Part shown: positions 10,351-20,972 of the stretch, piece by piece
Layout of the letters: the number at the start of each line of letters is the position of its first letter
Position numbering within the stretch: the stretch's first letter is position 1
Assembly (NCBI GenBank): GCA_963932465.1
Contig: OZ010787.1
Location: 28,896,087 to 28,960,086 of the forward strand
Source of the DNA: Maratus speciosus
Taxonomy: Eukaryota; Arthropoda; Arachnida; Araneae; Salticidae
Length of the DNA: 64,000 nt
Direction: 5' to 3'
Notes under the pieces: generated by a model
Told to the model about the DNA's origin: nothing
The model's database searches: none
Seen by the model: only the letters and a program-made list of their open reading frames with translations
Position numbers and translations under genes: made by a program

Positions 10351-10531
10351 GTCTCCCACCTACGATTAATGAAGATTTACACCAGAAAATTTTTATGAAA
10401 TTTTACTTTTCTAACTTTGGTGGAAAAAATACGTAAAATTGCTTTTCCTTATTTTGTAATAAGTCTTTTTGCAGATTCCGGTATGAATGCAACATTACAT
10501 AAACGCAATTACTTGCCCATCAAGGAGTTAA
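10351..10531 (+). mobile_element. TTAA MITE, shell A variant, copy 8, left end lost
   Basis: CCCACCTACGATTAATGAAG through TACACCAGAAAATTTT, TTTGGTGGAAAAAA and CTTGCCCATCAAGGAGTTAA matches A3 and A9. The left ~30 bases are missing or decayed. Confidence 0.65.
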
Positions 10532-11120
10532 GCAATCGCGAAAATTTTGTTATTGAATAAAGTGAAAAATATTAAAGGTGATTTCTGGTTTGAATGTGAT
10601 ATTTCGGATTTCGAAAAAGATCAAACTGGCAACCATGTAAGTAGGTAAAATTGTTACATTGCAAAAATTGGCGGCCACAGTACTGATGGGCGATAAGTGG
10701 TGAATTTAAAATTTGAATTTTGCACAAAAGATTTAAGTAATTACTCATCGCATATTTTACTGTTCGTGCTAAATTTAGAATGGGAATGAGAAGTTTCCTT
10801 TTAAGACTATTTCCCATTCTATAAAATTTCGGAGCGCGGTTGCGACATTGTGCCTTGTCGATCTTTAATAAGAGTAATCTAGTGGTTGAATGACTTTTAG
10901 ATTTATTGTTGTTTTTCGATTCTAACATTTGTGGAGGAATCAGCAACTTATTCTATATTTCATTTCTTTCAAAATCTGTGGAAGGCTTTTCAGAATTTAG
11001 TTGTCAGTATTTTACGAAAATATGTTAATCAGGAAACTGTGGTTGAGTAGTGGTAATTTATAGTGCAGTTTTCGCAAGAAATTTCGGATTTCCTGCCAAT
11101 CATGCCTTAAAGATTTATGA
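10532..11120. other. Spacer with an unrecognised open frame
   Basis: The minus strand is open for 124 codons at 10572-10946. It has no motif I recognise, and the other strand is also partly open. I treat it as non-coding. Confidence 0.4.
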
Positions 11121-11760
11121 GCTGCTCGTCACTCAGTTTCCGAATCTCCCTTAGTAGTGTTAAGTCTATGGGCGTTTGATGCATTCTTATATTTAAAATA
11201 TCTTCTCGGGATATTTATATTTTTTATTTCTGTTTTCTGTGCGCTCTTCTTAAAGGGCCTCTTTTTTTTCTTAGTTTTCAAAATATTTCTAAAATCTATG
11301 CTTAATTTAATATTTTATGTGTTAAAAGCGGATGAACTGTGAGTAAAATTGTAACTCGTCATATAAAATTAAGCACAGAATTTAGAAATAATTTGAGAAC
11401 TAAGAAAAAAGAGACATCCTTTAACCCCTTAAGGGACAAGCAATTACGTTTGTGAAATGCTGAATTCACACCAGAATCTTTGAAAAATTCTATTTAAAAA
11501 TAAGTAAAAGCAATTTTACGGATTTTTTCCACCAAAGTTAGAAAAGTAAAATTTAATAAAAATTTTCTGGTGAAAAACTTCATTAATCGTAGGTGGTATA
11601 TAATATTTACCGGTGCCCCTCAAGGGGTTAAGAAGTGTATACAGAAAAAAAAAATTTAAATATTAATTTACCGAGGTGATACTTTCAATACAAGAATGCA
11701 TTAAATGCCCATAGACTGAACATTACCGGTGGGAATTTATAAACTGAGTTACGAGGAGTC
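11121..11760. mobile_element. JJ element, copy 1, with nested A element
   Basis: Terminal inverted repeats of about 90 bp: CTCGTCACTCAGTTTCC and GTCTATGGGCGTTTGATGC at the left, inverted as GCATTAAATGCCCATAGAC and CTGAGTTACGAGGAG at the right. The middle is a further imperfect palindrome around TTAATATTTTATGTG. An A' MITE (11421-11631) sits in a TTAA of the right half. Confidence 0.7.
11421..11631 (-). mobile_element. TTAA MITE, shell A variant, copy 9
   Basis: 211 bp from TTAACCCCTTAAGGGACAAG to GTGCCCCTCAAGGGGTTAA, A' type with CCACCAAAGTTAGAAAAG in the centre. Comparison with JJ copy 2 shows that the host lacks this insert elsewhere and that only TTAA was duplicated. Confidence 0.9.
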
Positions 11761-11829
11761 TTAGGGGAAAAATTTATTTTCATGCATTTTGGGATCCATC
11801 TCTGCTGTAATTTGCAAAATTACCTTTGT

Positions 11830-12589
11830 TTAAGGGGTCTGAGGACTCTTAAAATTTGAAAAAATGAAAAAAAAAAGACCATTTTCAACATTTAATATCT
11901 TAAAATGTATTTGATTTTAAGACACAGTTTTGATTGGAATAAAATACATAAGTATGTTGTTTCATTTCATGTATTAAAAAAATTATAATATGCAGAATTA
12001 GCATTTACAGGGGGCTCCGAACTGTTAGACATTTTTTGAGCAAAAAATCGGCATAACAGCTTACGCGCACAATTACAAAATAAGTATTGCAACTAGAATG
12101 GAAATTTTGGTACTTACTTATACTTCAGATTATAATAATTACCCTAAACCTAAATAAATTTGTATTTAAAGCTATTTGTATATTTTTAATACAAAGTTGT
12201 ATTTAGCTAATGCAAAATTAAGAAAATTTCAACAGTATAATCACCTAAAAAATATTGTTTTGAACAATAAAAAGGAAATTTTACGTTCAGGTTATACAGA
12301 CTAACATGAAACATATGTTTTGAAAATTTCATGAAAAAATATTCATAAGTTTTTGAGATATCGTGCGCTTTATGCCCAAAAACGTCATTTGGAGAAAAAT
12401 GCCTTCAAAATTTCTGAAACGGCGCTCCAGCTATTGAACGTGTATAAATGTAAAAGCCATAACTTCAGTTCTAATAGGAATTTCAAGGAAACAATTACAT
12501 CAAAATGTTCAGAAAAGACAGGAGTTAAACATCTAAAAAAATTAAAATTTCCAAAATTTTAAAGCTTTAAGACTCCTGAGACCCCTTAA
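11830..12589. mobile_element. Long TTAA element N
   Basis: 760 bp. TTAAGGGGTCTGAGGACTC at the left, inverted as GACTCCTGAGACCCCTTAA at the right. No core motif of the short MITEs is seen, and the 69-codon ORF at the right is not recognisable. Size and style resemble KK and T. Possibly a non-autonomous piggyBac derivative. Confidence 0.75.
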
Positions 12590-12710
12590 TCGTACTATTT
12601 CAATATGCAATCAGACAGATTTTTCTACTGAAAATTAGTGGTAGCAAAAACACATAATAACTGGAAGCTAAGCAAATATACATGCTGCATTTGACCTTAT
12701 TTAACTCCTT

Positions 12711-13881
12711 AATTCTCGCTCCCGTCATAGTCACGGGCTGTGTCTTTTACTCGAATTGTTTGATTCCCACCAGTTTTATAAAATAGTGAAATTGGCTATA
12801 TTTTAGTATCGTTTTTACTGTCATTAAATAAGGTGAATATTTCTTTTTCATAAAAGTGGTGCCAATAAGCAATTTGAATTATTTAAGGGGACGGTGGAGC
12901 TTAAAATCCTTAAAAATAATTTATTTTTATTTTTGTAAATTTCAACTTAAATATTATTCAAGGGTACATTATATACATTATAACATGCATTTATCCCCAA
13001 AAAAATTTTATTTTTGAGAAAAAAAATGGAATTTTACGCGTCGTGTTAGAAATCTTCGAAACGCCCCATGCGTCTTCAGTATCAATGAAAATCCCCAATA
13101 TTTTTTATAAAAGTTTGGTTTATATATAGAAATAAAATAGAGCATCGAATTTTACATATTTGAATTTAAAGGTTAAAAAAAAAAAATTGAAAAAATTTGA
13201 AAAATTTTCAAAATTTCAAATTTTTTCAATTTCTTTTTTTTATTTTTTGTAAATTTTATCTTAAATATTATTCAAGGGTACATTATATGCATTATAGCAT
13301 GCATTTATCACAAAAAAAAAAAATTATTTTTGAGAAAAAAATGGAATTTTACGCGTCGTTTTAGAAATCTTCGAAGTGCCCCCTGCGCGTTCCATATCAA
13401 TGAAAATCCCCAATATTTTTTATAAAAGTTTGATTTATATATAGAAATAAAATATAGCATCGAATTTCACATCTTTGAATTTAAAGGTTAAAAAAAAATT
13501 TTTTTTGAAAAATTTTGAAATTTTTTCGAAAAAGTGTTGATTTTTTTTTTTTTACCTTTAAATTCAAATATATAAAATTCGATGCTCTATTTCTATATAT
13601 AAACCAAACTTTTATAAAAAATATTGGGGATTTTCATTGATATTGAAGACACATGGGGCGTTTCGAAGATTTCTACGACGACGCGTAAAATTCCATTTTT
13701 TTCTCAAAAATAATTTATTTTTTAATTTTTTTTTGGGATAAATGCATGTTATAATGTATATTATGTACCCCTGAATAATATTTAAGTTGAAATTTACAAT
13801 AATAAAAAAAAAATTATTTTTAAGGATTTTAAGCTCCACCGTCCCCTTAACCGTAATTTAACTCGAGCGTTAAAGGGTTAA
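12711..13881 (+). mobile_element. TTAA MITE, shell C, copy 4, split by element M
   Basis: The left part (12711-12886) runs from TTAACTCCTTAATTCTCGC through TTCCCACCAG and AGTGGTGCCAATAAGC. The right remnant CCGTAATTTAACTC...AAAGGGTTAA follows at 13851-13881. Without M the element would be about 207 bp, the normal size of shell C. Confidence 0.8.
12883..13850. mobile_element. Long TTAA element M, three ~300-bp units
   Basis: TTAA on both sides and ends GGGGACGGTGGAGCTTAAAA, exactly inverted at the right. The terminal inverted repeat covers about 300 bases. A third, direct copy of the same unit fills the middle, so the order is unit (12887-13188), unit (about 13232-13500), inverted unit (about 13541-13846). 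Each unit has TTACGCGTCG, a GAAATCTTCGAA block and AAAATCCCCAATATTTTTTA. The 75-codon minus ORF is an open stretch of the third unit. No transposase. Confidence 0.85.
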
Positions 13882-14261
13882 TCTTATAGTTTGAGGTGTC
13901 AAATGTATAAAATAACACTGGTAGTAAAAAGAAACGTCCGCTTACGCTACTCCATTGATGAATTTTCAAGAATTATTTTTTCGTAAATAGTTTATGTGTA
14001 ATTAAAAGTACTTAATTATTTGTTTTGTTTCATGCGACTTTTTTTAAGTTGTGAATTATATTTAAACAAATTTATACTGGTAAGTCAGAATCAGAACCTT
14101 TATCGACCGATTCTTCATTCGCAATAGAAAAATCAAATAATTTTTCATACGTCTGGATAACCTTTTGCGATGTATTCAGTCTGTCGAAATATGTACGCTA
14201 TTGTTGAGGAAGCATGCAATTTATCATTTTTATTTATAACAATTTAATCTGAGTTGCTACT
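13882..14261. repeat. Spacer with dispersed repeat LL, copy 1
   Basis: 14095-14258 is similar to 19347-19515: ATTCTTCA-TCGCAA, GATGTA-TT, CTGTCGAAATA and GAAGCA blocks occur in the same order. The minus strand reads as a short peptide in both copies, so a decayed coding fragment is possible, but I cannot identify it. Confidence 0.45.
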
Positions 14262-14492
14262 GCATACTTGCCAACATTCAGCTAAACTTTCGTAAAATGC
14301 GAGTCAAATTGACCCAGGTTAACATGTTTCTAACCAGGAAATTTATTTGATGTATTACCATAGATTTAATTTTACGTTTCTCTATGAAATCTATTTGAAT
14401 TAATTTCCTTAAAAAAAAATCTGGTTCCTGTTTAACCTGGGTTAATTTAACTCACATTTTACGGAAGTTTGGTTCAAAGTTGGCAAATATGC
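14262..14492. mobile_element. MITE BB with ~60-bp inverted ends
   Basis: Left GCATACTTGCCAACATTC...TCGTAAAATGCGAGTCAAAT, inverted at the right as ACTCACATTTTACGG...GTTGGCAAATATGC. CTACTG flanks both sides, so the duplication may be 6-8 bp. The inner pair TAACCAGGAAATTT / AAAATCTGGTTCC resembles the shared core. hAT-like is a guess. Confidence 0.7.
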
Positions 14493-14822
14493 TACTGTAT
14501 GAAGGAGACTCCTGAGTACTGGACTATACGTAATTTAATGCTCATAAAATTATATTCTAGAAAGAATATTAGTCTCATTAAATCACTTCACTTTGATGCA
14601 TCAATCATGTGTCAAAGTAGCGGGTTTTTTTTCGACAAATATTAATCCGTTCGTGTTTGGCCTACTATTAATAGTACATGTCTTTTCATTGAATATCATT
14701 TTGTTTTAATTATTACTTTTGTTGCTAACGACATTTAGCCTTGTACTATATGCCTACGATTTATCATTATAGCTACATTTATGTTTTGGCATTTATTAAT
14801 AATAGTTGAAACAAACGTTTTC
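14493..14822. other. Spacer, nothing recognised
   Basis: AT-rich sequence with no inverted repeat or ORF of note. Confidence 0.5.
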
Positions 14823-15340
14823 TTAACCCTTAAATAAGCAATTTTTTATTTGTTTCGAAAAAATTATATATGATTCTCCGAAAGGTGTATTACACTGGAA
14901 AAAAATGAAAAAAATCAGAGATACACTTTTCATATAACTCGTCAATCTTTTCTTCTGTTGCACATCTGCAATACAAGTAAAAACTACTGTCGTGTGGCTG
15001 TTTTACGCCACAATAATGCAAATTAGTAAATACTTTAATCAGCATATCTCCAAATACCTTATTTTATATAATTATTTACTTTATAAAACTTAATCTTTAA
15101 CCCTTTAATTGCCATGAAAGAATACGTTCTAGAAATTACGTAGTTCAGAAAACCTGACTGTGCACCAGAAAGTTTCAATGATAATTTCGCTTTATTTAAA
15201 TATGTAATGTCTGTTTTAAGTTAAAGCAAATATTGCTATTTTAATTTTCTGGAATGAATTAGGTGTATGCGAATAAAAAAATCTATTTTATTCAAAACAG
15301 CATTGTTTGCATATATGCAAAGCTGTGCACTAAAGATTAA
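14823..15340 (+). mobile_element. TTAA element F, copy 1
   Basis: 518 bp. TTAACCCTTAAATAAGC at the left and GCAAAGCTGTGCACTAAAGATTAA at the right. The family consensus ends CCCTTAAATGCGCGATTTT and CCCTTTAGTGCGCAGCTTT form the inverted repeat. The left ~270 bases hold a conserved block (CTACTGTCGTGTGGCTG). The right ~240 bases start with an internal TTAACCCTTTAATTGCC and contain the core GTGCACCAGAAAG / ATTTTCTGGAA. So the family looks like a ~240-bp MITE with an extra left block. Confidence 0.85.
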
Positions 15341-15965
15341 TTCTCTTAGCATCTTGGCTGTTCTTTTATTTTAAACATATATTTCACTCTTTAAATCAAA
15401 ATATAGGTTACTTTTCTGAACAAATGATGTGGGCTAAAACGCAATTATTAAAAATTTGTAACATCGGATGAGTGCTGTTGTAATAGATATTTTCCAAACG
15501 TCTCCAAAAAATCTTCCTTAGCCTATTGTCATATGAAAATAAATTAAATAGTGCGTAAAATAACCACATTCGTTATATTTCTGGCAATGACATATTCGTT
15601 AAACTTCCGTAAATCTATTTGGATGGCTACTATTAATATTATTAACGTAAAAGTAATTTTCGTCTCAAAATTGAAATGAAATCGGACCGATAGGGTTAAA
15701 TATAGCTTTCTACTTCTATCTCAGAGTGCTCTGTTTGTACAATATATTTAGAATATAATTTGTATTTATTTTATCTCAGAGAAACATTACAAGCTCGATT
15801 GTTTATCTCAGGGATGTTTATAATATGAAGACAAATATTAGTCACATACTTTCAATCTGAAGCAATTGTCACATTTTCATTCATATTTCCAGATTGCGTT
15901 TAGTTCCACAACAATTTCAATAGAATATTTTACCTTATCTAATGGCAGAACAAATCTATAAACAA
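15341..15965. other. Spacer, nothing recognised
   Basis: AT-rich sequence with no feature I can support. Confidence 0.5.
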
Positions 15966-16739
15966 TTAAGTGTGCCCGGGGATAAAAATTCTCAAAAAAA
16001 TGCAAATTTTTATTGGCTTAAATAAACAATACTGAGTTTTTAGCGTTAAGTACCGCAAACCGCTTTTATCTTCATTAGATCTAGAAATATAACACCTTTT
16101 GCCTTCAGAAGCGATGCATCAGCTGCCCGCTGACGAGAACTTTAGCTCCATTTATCTCAGAATGAATTTTTTCCTGATTTAACATCTTTAAAAGAATATA
16201 TCTAAATTTCCTTGCAAGATATATGCATGGAATTTTTAACAGAGATTTTATGCTATATTTCCAACAAATTGTCTTCAGCATTTTTAATTTTGAGTGATAG
16301 TTGTGAAAATATCCTAATTAATGCGAAACTCACACATGAAAAAAACTTCATTTTTTTATGAGTGATAGTTGTGAAAATATACTAATTAATGCGAAACTCA
16401 CTCATAAAAGACTTCATTTTTTTGCTTATTTTTTTAATAAAATTTCTAATCAATATTTCAAGAAATCTTGAAAACAAATTAAAATGACACATTTTATGCA
16501 CACAAAAGTGTAAGCATTTTGTAAATCGAGTAAGTACTTCCAGAGTTATATCAAAAATTAAATATGTTTAAAATTTTACAAATTAAATAAAAAAATACTT
16601 AAAAATTTTCAGATTTTTTTTACATGCTATATTCTTATTATATTAAAAGAAAAGATATTTCAGAAAAAAAAAATTAATAACAAAATCTCTATAAATAAAA
16701 ATATATATATATATAATTTTGAGCCCCGGACCCCCTTGA
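15966..16739. mobile_element. Probable long TTAA element KK
   Basis: Left TTAAGTGTGCCCGGGGATAA and right GAGCCCCGGACCCCCTTGA can pair over about 23 bases with mismatches (GCCCGGGG and CCGGGGC are the strongest part). The right TTAA appears as TTGA. Its 774-bp size matches element N (760 bp). It encloses a 68-bp tandem duplication. Confidence 0.45.
16291..16428 (+). repeat. Two tandem copies of a 68-bp unit
   Basis: TGAGTGATAGTTGTGAAAAT begins at 16291 and again at 16359. The copies differ at only a few bases (CACACATG / CACTCATA). A recent local duplication inside KK. Confidence 0.8.
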
Positions 16740-16767
16740 GGTAAATAAATACTCTACGATTTAAGTA

Positions 16768-17139
16768 TTAACCCCTTGAAATGGAGTGGTTTTATTTTGG
16801 ACACTTAATTTTAATCATTAAATGATACATTGACAGAGTTGCACAGCTTTTTGCAAACCACTATTACCGTAGAGAGAATTTTGTTCTTTTAAATCGCCCA
16901 AATGTTCCAATTAAATAAAACAACATTTTTAGTATTAAAATACTGATAGTCAAAAAGGCGGAGATTTTGAAGCTCTGCATTGGCACCAGAATTTTTGAAA
17001 TGAAAATTTCTCTTTTATTAAGTACATGAGGAAAAGCTTTTACTTATTTTCTTTTTATTATTATTATTTTTTTTAATCTCGCATCATGCAATCATTCCAG
17101 TATATTGCAAATAGAAATATATTTCCCTAAAAGTGTTAA
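16768..17139 (+). mobile_element. TTAA MITE, shell A, copy 10, with nested hAT-like MITE
   Basis: Outer ends TTAACCCCTTGAAATGG and CCCTAAAAGTGTTAA. At the first half of its core the sequence is broken by a 144-bp insert (16834-16977) with ends CAGAGTTGCACAGC and the complement of CAGAGCTTCAAAATC. ACATTGA and CATTGGCA flank it as a diverged duplication. After the insert the A element resumes with GGCACCAGAATTTTTG. Confidence 0.8.
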
Positions 17140-17218
17140 ACAGGAACTTTCTTATCTGAAACTGTGGAGCAATACAGCTTGGAAATAAAAACGAATTCGC
17201 ATTTCAATGAAACCACAT

Positions 17219-17742
17219 TTAACCCTTAAATGCGCGATTTTTTATTTTGTTTCGAAAATATTATATATGATACTCTGAAAGGTTTATAACACAGGAAAAA
17301 TAATGAAAAAAAAATCAGAGATATAATTTTCATATAATACGTCACTTTTTTCTTCGGCTGCATACCTGCTATACAAGTAAAAATTACTGTCGTGTAGCTG
17401 TTTTACGCTAAAATAACGCAAATAAGTAAATACTGTAATAAGTACGTCTCCAAATAGATTATTTTATATAATTATTAATTTTATAAAACTTAACCTTTAA
17501 CCCTTTAATTCCCATAATAGAATACGTTCCAGAAATTACGAAATTCAGAGAATCTGACTTTACACTAAAAACTTTCAATGGTTAATTTCGCTTTATTTAA
17601 ATATGGAGTGTCTGCTTTTTAATTGAAGGAAATATTGCTATTTTCATTTTCTGGTTTAAATTAGGTATATGCGAATAAAAACCCTATTAATTTAGAAACA
17701 GTGTTGTTTGCATATATGAAAAGCTGCGCACTAAAGGGTTAA
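17219..17742 (+). mobile_element. TTAA element F, copy 2
   Basis: 524 bp with ends TTAACCCTTAAATGCGCG and GCTGCGCACTAAAGGGTTAA. Same internal order as copy 1, including the conserved CTGTCGTGTAGCTGTTTTACG block and the internal TTAACCCTTTAATTCCCAT. Confidence 0.9.
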
Positions 17743-17790
17743 ACACTAAGTAATGTACCCATCCGTCAGTGTTGTCAGTACTCTATTTTT

Positions 17791-17910
17791 TTAACCCAGA
17801 GTTCTTTATCAACTCCACTTTTTGGCAAATAAAATTCGCCCTTTTTAATGACTGATTAAATAAATCGCAAATAAGATGAATTGTTGGCAATTAAGCAAGA
17901 TGAATTTTAA
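17791..17910. mobile_element. Degenerate TTAA element, shell C-like
   Basis: Starts TTAACCCAGAGTTC and ends TGGCAATTAAGCAAGATGAAT before a TTAA that also opens the next B element. Only half of a C element can be aligned by eye. Confidence 0.4.
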
Positions 17911-18123
17911 CGCTTTCCTACGCAGTGGTCTCAAGTCAGGACTACCTAATTTTAATTCCACACTTACAAACGGCACTAAGAATATTTTAATAAAATTTTG
18001 CTCTTACAATGAAAGTTTAAAGTAAGAAGCTTCTAATTTCTAAAAAAGTCGTTTGTAAATTCCGGTGTCAGTCAATCATTTCATCATTTCATTACAGAAT
18101 TTATCTTCGCTGGAAAGTGTTAA
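17907..18123 (+). mobile_element. TTAA MITE, shell B, copy 0
   Basis: TTAACGCTTTCCTACGC at the left, CGCTGGAAAGTGTTAA at the right. Core ACGGCACTAAGAATATTTTA / AAATTCCGGTGTCAGTCAAT, typical of shell B. 217 bp. Confidence 0.75.
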
Positions 18124-18261
18124 AACAGTAGTGGACATGCATTGCTGCCACCCATAGATGTCAAAAAATATTCTTAAATCACAAAACAATTTTCTTTAAT
18201 CGCAGATTTTGGTGATTAGCTAAAGCATAATTTGCATTTAAGTTTTCGGGGTGATAAAAAC

Positions 18262-18816
18262 ATGGAACTATTAAGAAAGAGGTACTGGCATATCCTTAAA
18301 ATTGTGAAGCTTCAACTATAACTGCATTTGCAGGGGTTCATTACCACGAGGCAAGACTTACACCAGTTATTTAAAGTAGAAAATTTCTCTTTATTTAAAC
18401 GCCTCATTAATAGAAAATTTCAGTCACAAATAATGGCAAAAAATGATATTCGGTTTTACTGGTGGAAGTTTCTTTGACAGTAGTAGTTCCGCCATATTGC
18501 GACAACCAAGACAACGTCCTATCAGTTCCAGAGAAAATATTATAATACCTGGGAAACTGTCACCAGTAAAAATAAGTAGATTTTTTTTACCATATTTCTG
18601 AGAGAAATTTTCCATCAATCGGACGCTTAAAAAGGAAGAAATTTTCTATTCAAATTTACTGGTGGAAGTTTTCACCGACGGTAAGAATCAGAAACTGTTG
18701 ATCCGATTAAAAAAAAACAGCCGTCATCTTGTGACATGTGACAACCTCCTCAGTTACTTCACTCGCAACTGCTGGGCAATACACTATATGTCTTCTCCTC
18801 TTTATTCATAACTCCA
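18262..18816 (+). mobile_element. J element, copy 2
   Basis: Ends CATGGAACTATTAAGAAAG and CATAACTCCATT. It has two successive cores, 18361-18467 (ACACCAGTTATTTAAAG ... TTTTACTGGTGG) and about 18558-18666 (CACCAGTAAAAATAAGTAG ... AATTTACTGGTGG). Between them lies the J spacer with CCGCCATATTGCGACAACC. An uninterrupted example of the family. Confidence 0.85.
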
Positions 18817-19082
18817 TTATAGAAAAGCGTAAAATTTTGCAGCAATGCGAGTCTTCCAATCTGTGTTTTTAACCTATTTCTAAGTTTCATAATTTTGAAA
18901 AGGATTTTTCAAAACTTTGAACTATAGCTTACATAAAATGTAAATTAACTAAACACTGTTTTGTTGATATAAAATAACAAAAATATTTTACATTAAATAT
19001 AATTAAATAGTTTTTCCGCTTTATGCAGATTTTTTGCAAAGATGTGAAATAGATTTTTTGAAACATATAAACTAAAGCTTTC

Positions 19083-19351
19083 ATTGACAAGAAATTGTCT
19101 TTTTGTAATGTTGAATTCGCTCCAGAATTTTCTAAATAATTTGAAATTTGAGAATAATAAAATGCAAATTTAGACCTTTTTTTCATCTAAGTTGTAAAAA
19201 TGAATTTTTGATTAAAAATACTGATACAAATCTTGATTAATTCTTAGCCTACCAGACTTGTCCAATGGATCCGACAGGTACATTCGAAATATTTATTCAA
19301 GCAAGAAATTTCTTTAAAATATACTAAATATATAACCAAATAAAAAGAAAG
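19083..19351 (-). mobile_element. Decayed A' and D fragments side by side
   Basis: 19083-19240 follows the A' pattern in inverted orientation (GACAAGAAATTGTCTTTTTG, TTGAATTCGCTCCAGAATTT, TTTTCATCTAAGTTG). 19242-19351 is the left part of a D element (GCCTACCAGACTTGTCC, TTATTCAAGCAAGAAATTTC). Both have lost an end. Confidence 0.5.
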
Positions 19352-19515
19352 ATTTATCGATCCATTCTTCACTCACAACGAAAAAGGTAATACGTTTTCT
19401 TTCGTTTCGATGTACTTTGATGATATACCTAATCTGTCGAAATAATCGCACTATCGTTGAAGAAGCACATAATTTATCATGAGCATTTCTAACAATCTAA
19501 TCCGAGGTATTATCA
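19347..19515. repeat. Dispersed repeat LL, copy 2
   Basis: Diverged copy of 14095-14258, with the same order of blocks (ATCGATCCATTCTTCACTC, AATCTGTCGAAATA, TTGAAGAAGCA, TTTATCAT). Unknown origin. Confidence 0.45.
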
Positions 19516-19827
19516 TTTAAAGTAGATTATGGACAACTGAGGCATGCATAATAGAATTTATACAAAAAGTATGTTTCGAAAGTACTCGTAGCCATAATAA
19601 CTCATTTCATTTCTACACATATATCGTCGGTACCATGTCAAACTATCCAATATGAAAATAGTATTGTCAGTGGGCTGCTTTTTTAAAATTCAGATTTCTT
19701 GAGTTTCATCACTTTTTTGAAATAGTAAAGTCCGCCTTATTTAATGACACAGTAATTAACACATTGTATGCGGGCAATTTTTCGAAAAGGTGCACAAAAT
19801 TTACGTTCACAAATGCCACTGCATAGC

Positions 19828-19966
19828 TGCCAACTTTTACGCTTTTTTGCTACCACTAAAATTTAATAGAGTTTTTCGCCTTGTTTAATCGTGAGATTTG
19901 ACGACTAAATATGACTATATATACTATAAAGTTTTAGCGGTAGGAAGAAAGCGTAAAAGTTGGCAG
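19828..19966. mobile_element. MITE X
   Basis: 139-bp palindrome with ends CTGCCAACTTTTACGC and core CTACCACTAAAATTTAATAG / AAGTTTTAGCGGTAGG. The core has the same CGCCTTGTTTAAT inner block as shell R. No clear target duplication. Confidence 0.75.
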
Positions 19967-20208
19967 CCAAAGCGTTATAAGTAAGCGAACAAACTTAATG
20001 CTGGAATCAGGCGCAAATTAACACAGTTGCGCCACCTTGTGGACGGAGGTATAATTCACATAGATTTTAGGGTGGCGCGTAGTTTCTAAACCTTTAGTCA
20101 CTCATGTAAATTAATTTTGTCTGCCACATTTATTGCAAATTAATGGCGTAGCGAAAGAGGCACTCAGATGCACTCGACACTACGATGTTTTGTTCGCTTT
20201 ATCAGAAG

Positions 20209-20358
20209 GGGTTCTGCCTTTTTTCCTCGTGGAGGAAGGTTGAATTTGTGGTTGTCCCAAGGAAATAACGTCATTTTTGTGATCATTTGAGGTCATGCCG
20301 GCAAAGGCCGTAGCGAATACCTCATAGCTTAAATAACTAACTAACTAAAAAAATAAAA
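20209..20358 (+). mobile_element. Short retroposon with (TAAC)n tail, copy 1
   Basis: About 150 bp from GGTTCTGCCTTTTTTCC to the tail TTAAATAACTAACTAACTAA plus A residues. It is flanked by the perfect 10-bp direct repeat TTATCAGAAG (20199-20208 and 20359-20368), so it is a target-primed insertion. No RNA polymerase III A or B box is obvious. The copy at 46708-46843 starts at the same 5' base. Confidence 0.8.
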
Positions 20359-20431
20359 TTATCAGAAGCACTTCAGTTATTAATCAAGGTGAAAAAAACT
20401 TTACAATTTTAGTGGTGTGAGTAAGAAAACA

Positions 20432-20972
20432 ATGGAGTTATGAATAAAAAGGAGGAGACATATAGTGTATTGTCTACCGGTTGCGAGTGAAGTAACTGAG
20501 GAGGTTGTCACAATATGGCGACTGCTTTTTTGAAATCGGTTCTTCAGTTTTTGACTACCGATAGGTCAAGCATCCCACCAGTAAAATTGAATAGAAGATT
20601 TCGTTTTAAAGAAGCGTCTTATTCATGGAATGTTTTTTCAAAAATGTCATAAAAATTTCTATTTGTTTTTACCGGTGTCAGTATGCCTTATAAAACTGTC
20701 GGTTTGTATCCATGGTTGTCACAATATGGCGGAAACTCAGGGCCTAACTACCACCAAAGAATACTCCTACCAGTAAAAATGAAAAATTGTTTCTTCCACT
20801 ATTTATGACTGAAATTTTGTAAAAATAAGGCGTTTAAATAAGTTTAAAATATCTATATAAACCTTCTGGTGGGAGTTTCCACCGTCGATAAACAACCCCT
20901 TTGCTAGCGGTTACAGTTGAAGCTTCACTATTTTAAGGATATGTCAGTTCCTCTTTATTAATAGTTCCATGA
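20432..20972 (-). mobile_element. J element, copy 3, with perfect 8-bp duplication
   Basis: 541 bp, inverted relative to J2. AGAAAACA stands directly on both sides (20424-20431 and 20973-20980), which fits hAT-type transposition. Two cores and the spacer with CACAATATGGCGG are intact. Confidence 0.9.

Noticed and set aside
10572..10946. 124-codon minus-strand open frame
   Set aside because: No recognisable motif, no homologous copy in the window, and the opposite strand is also partly open. AT-rich DNA can give this by chance.
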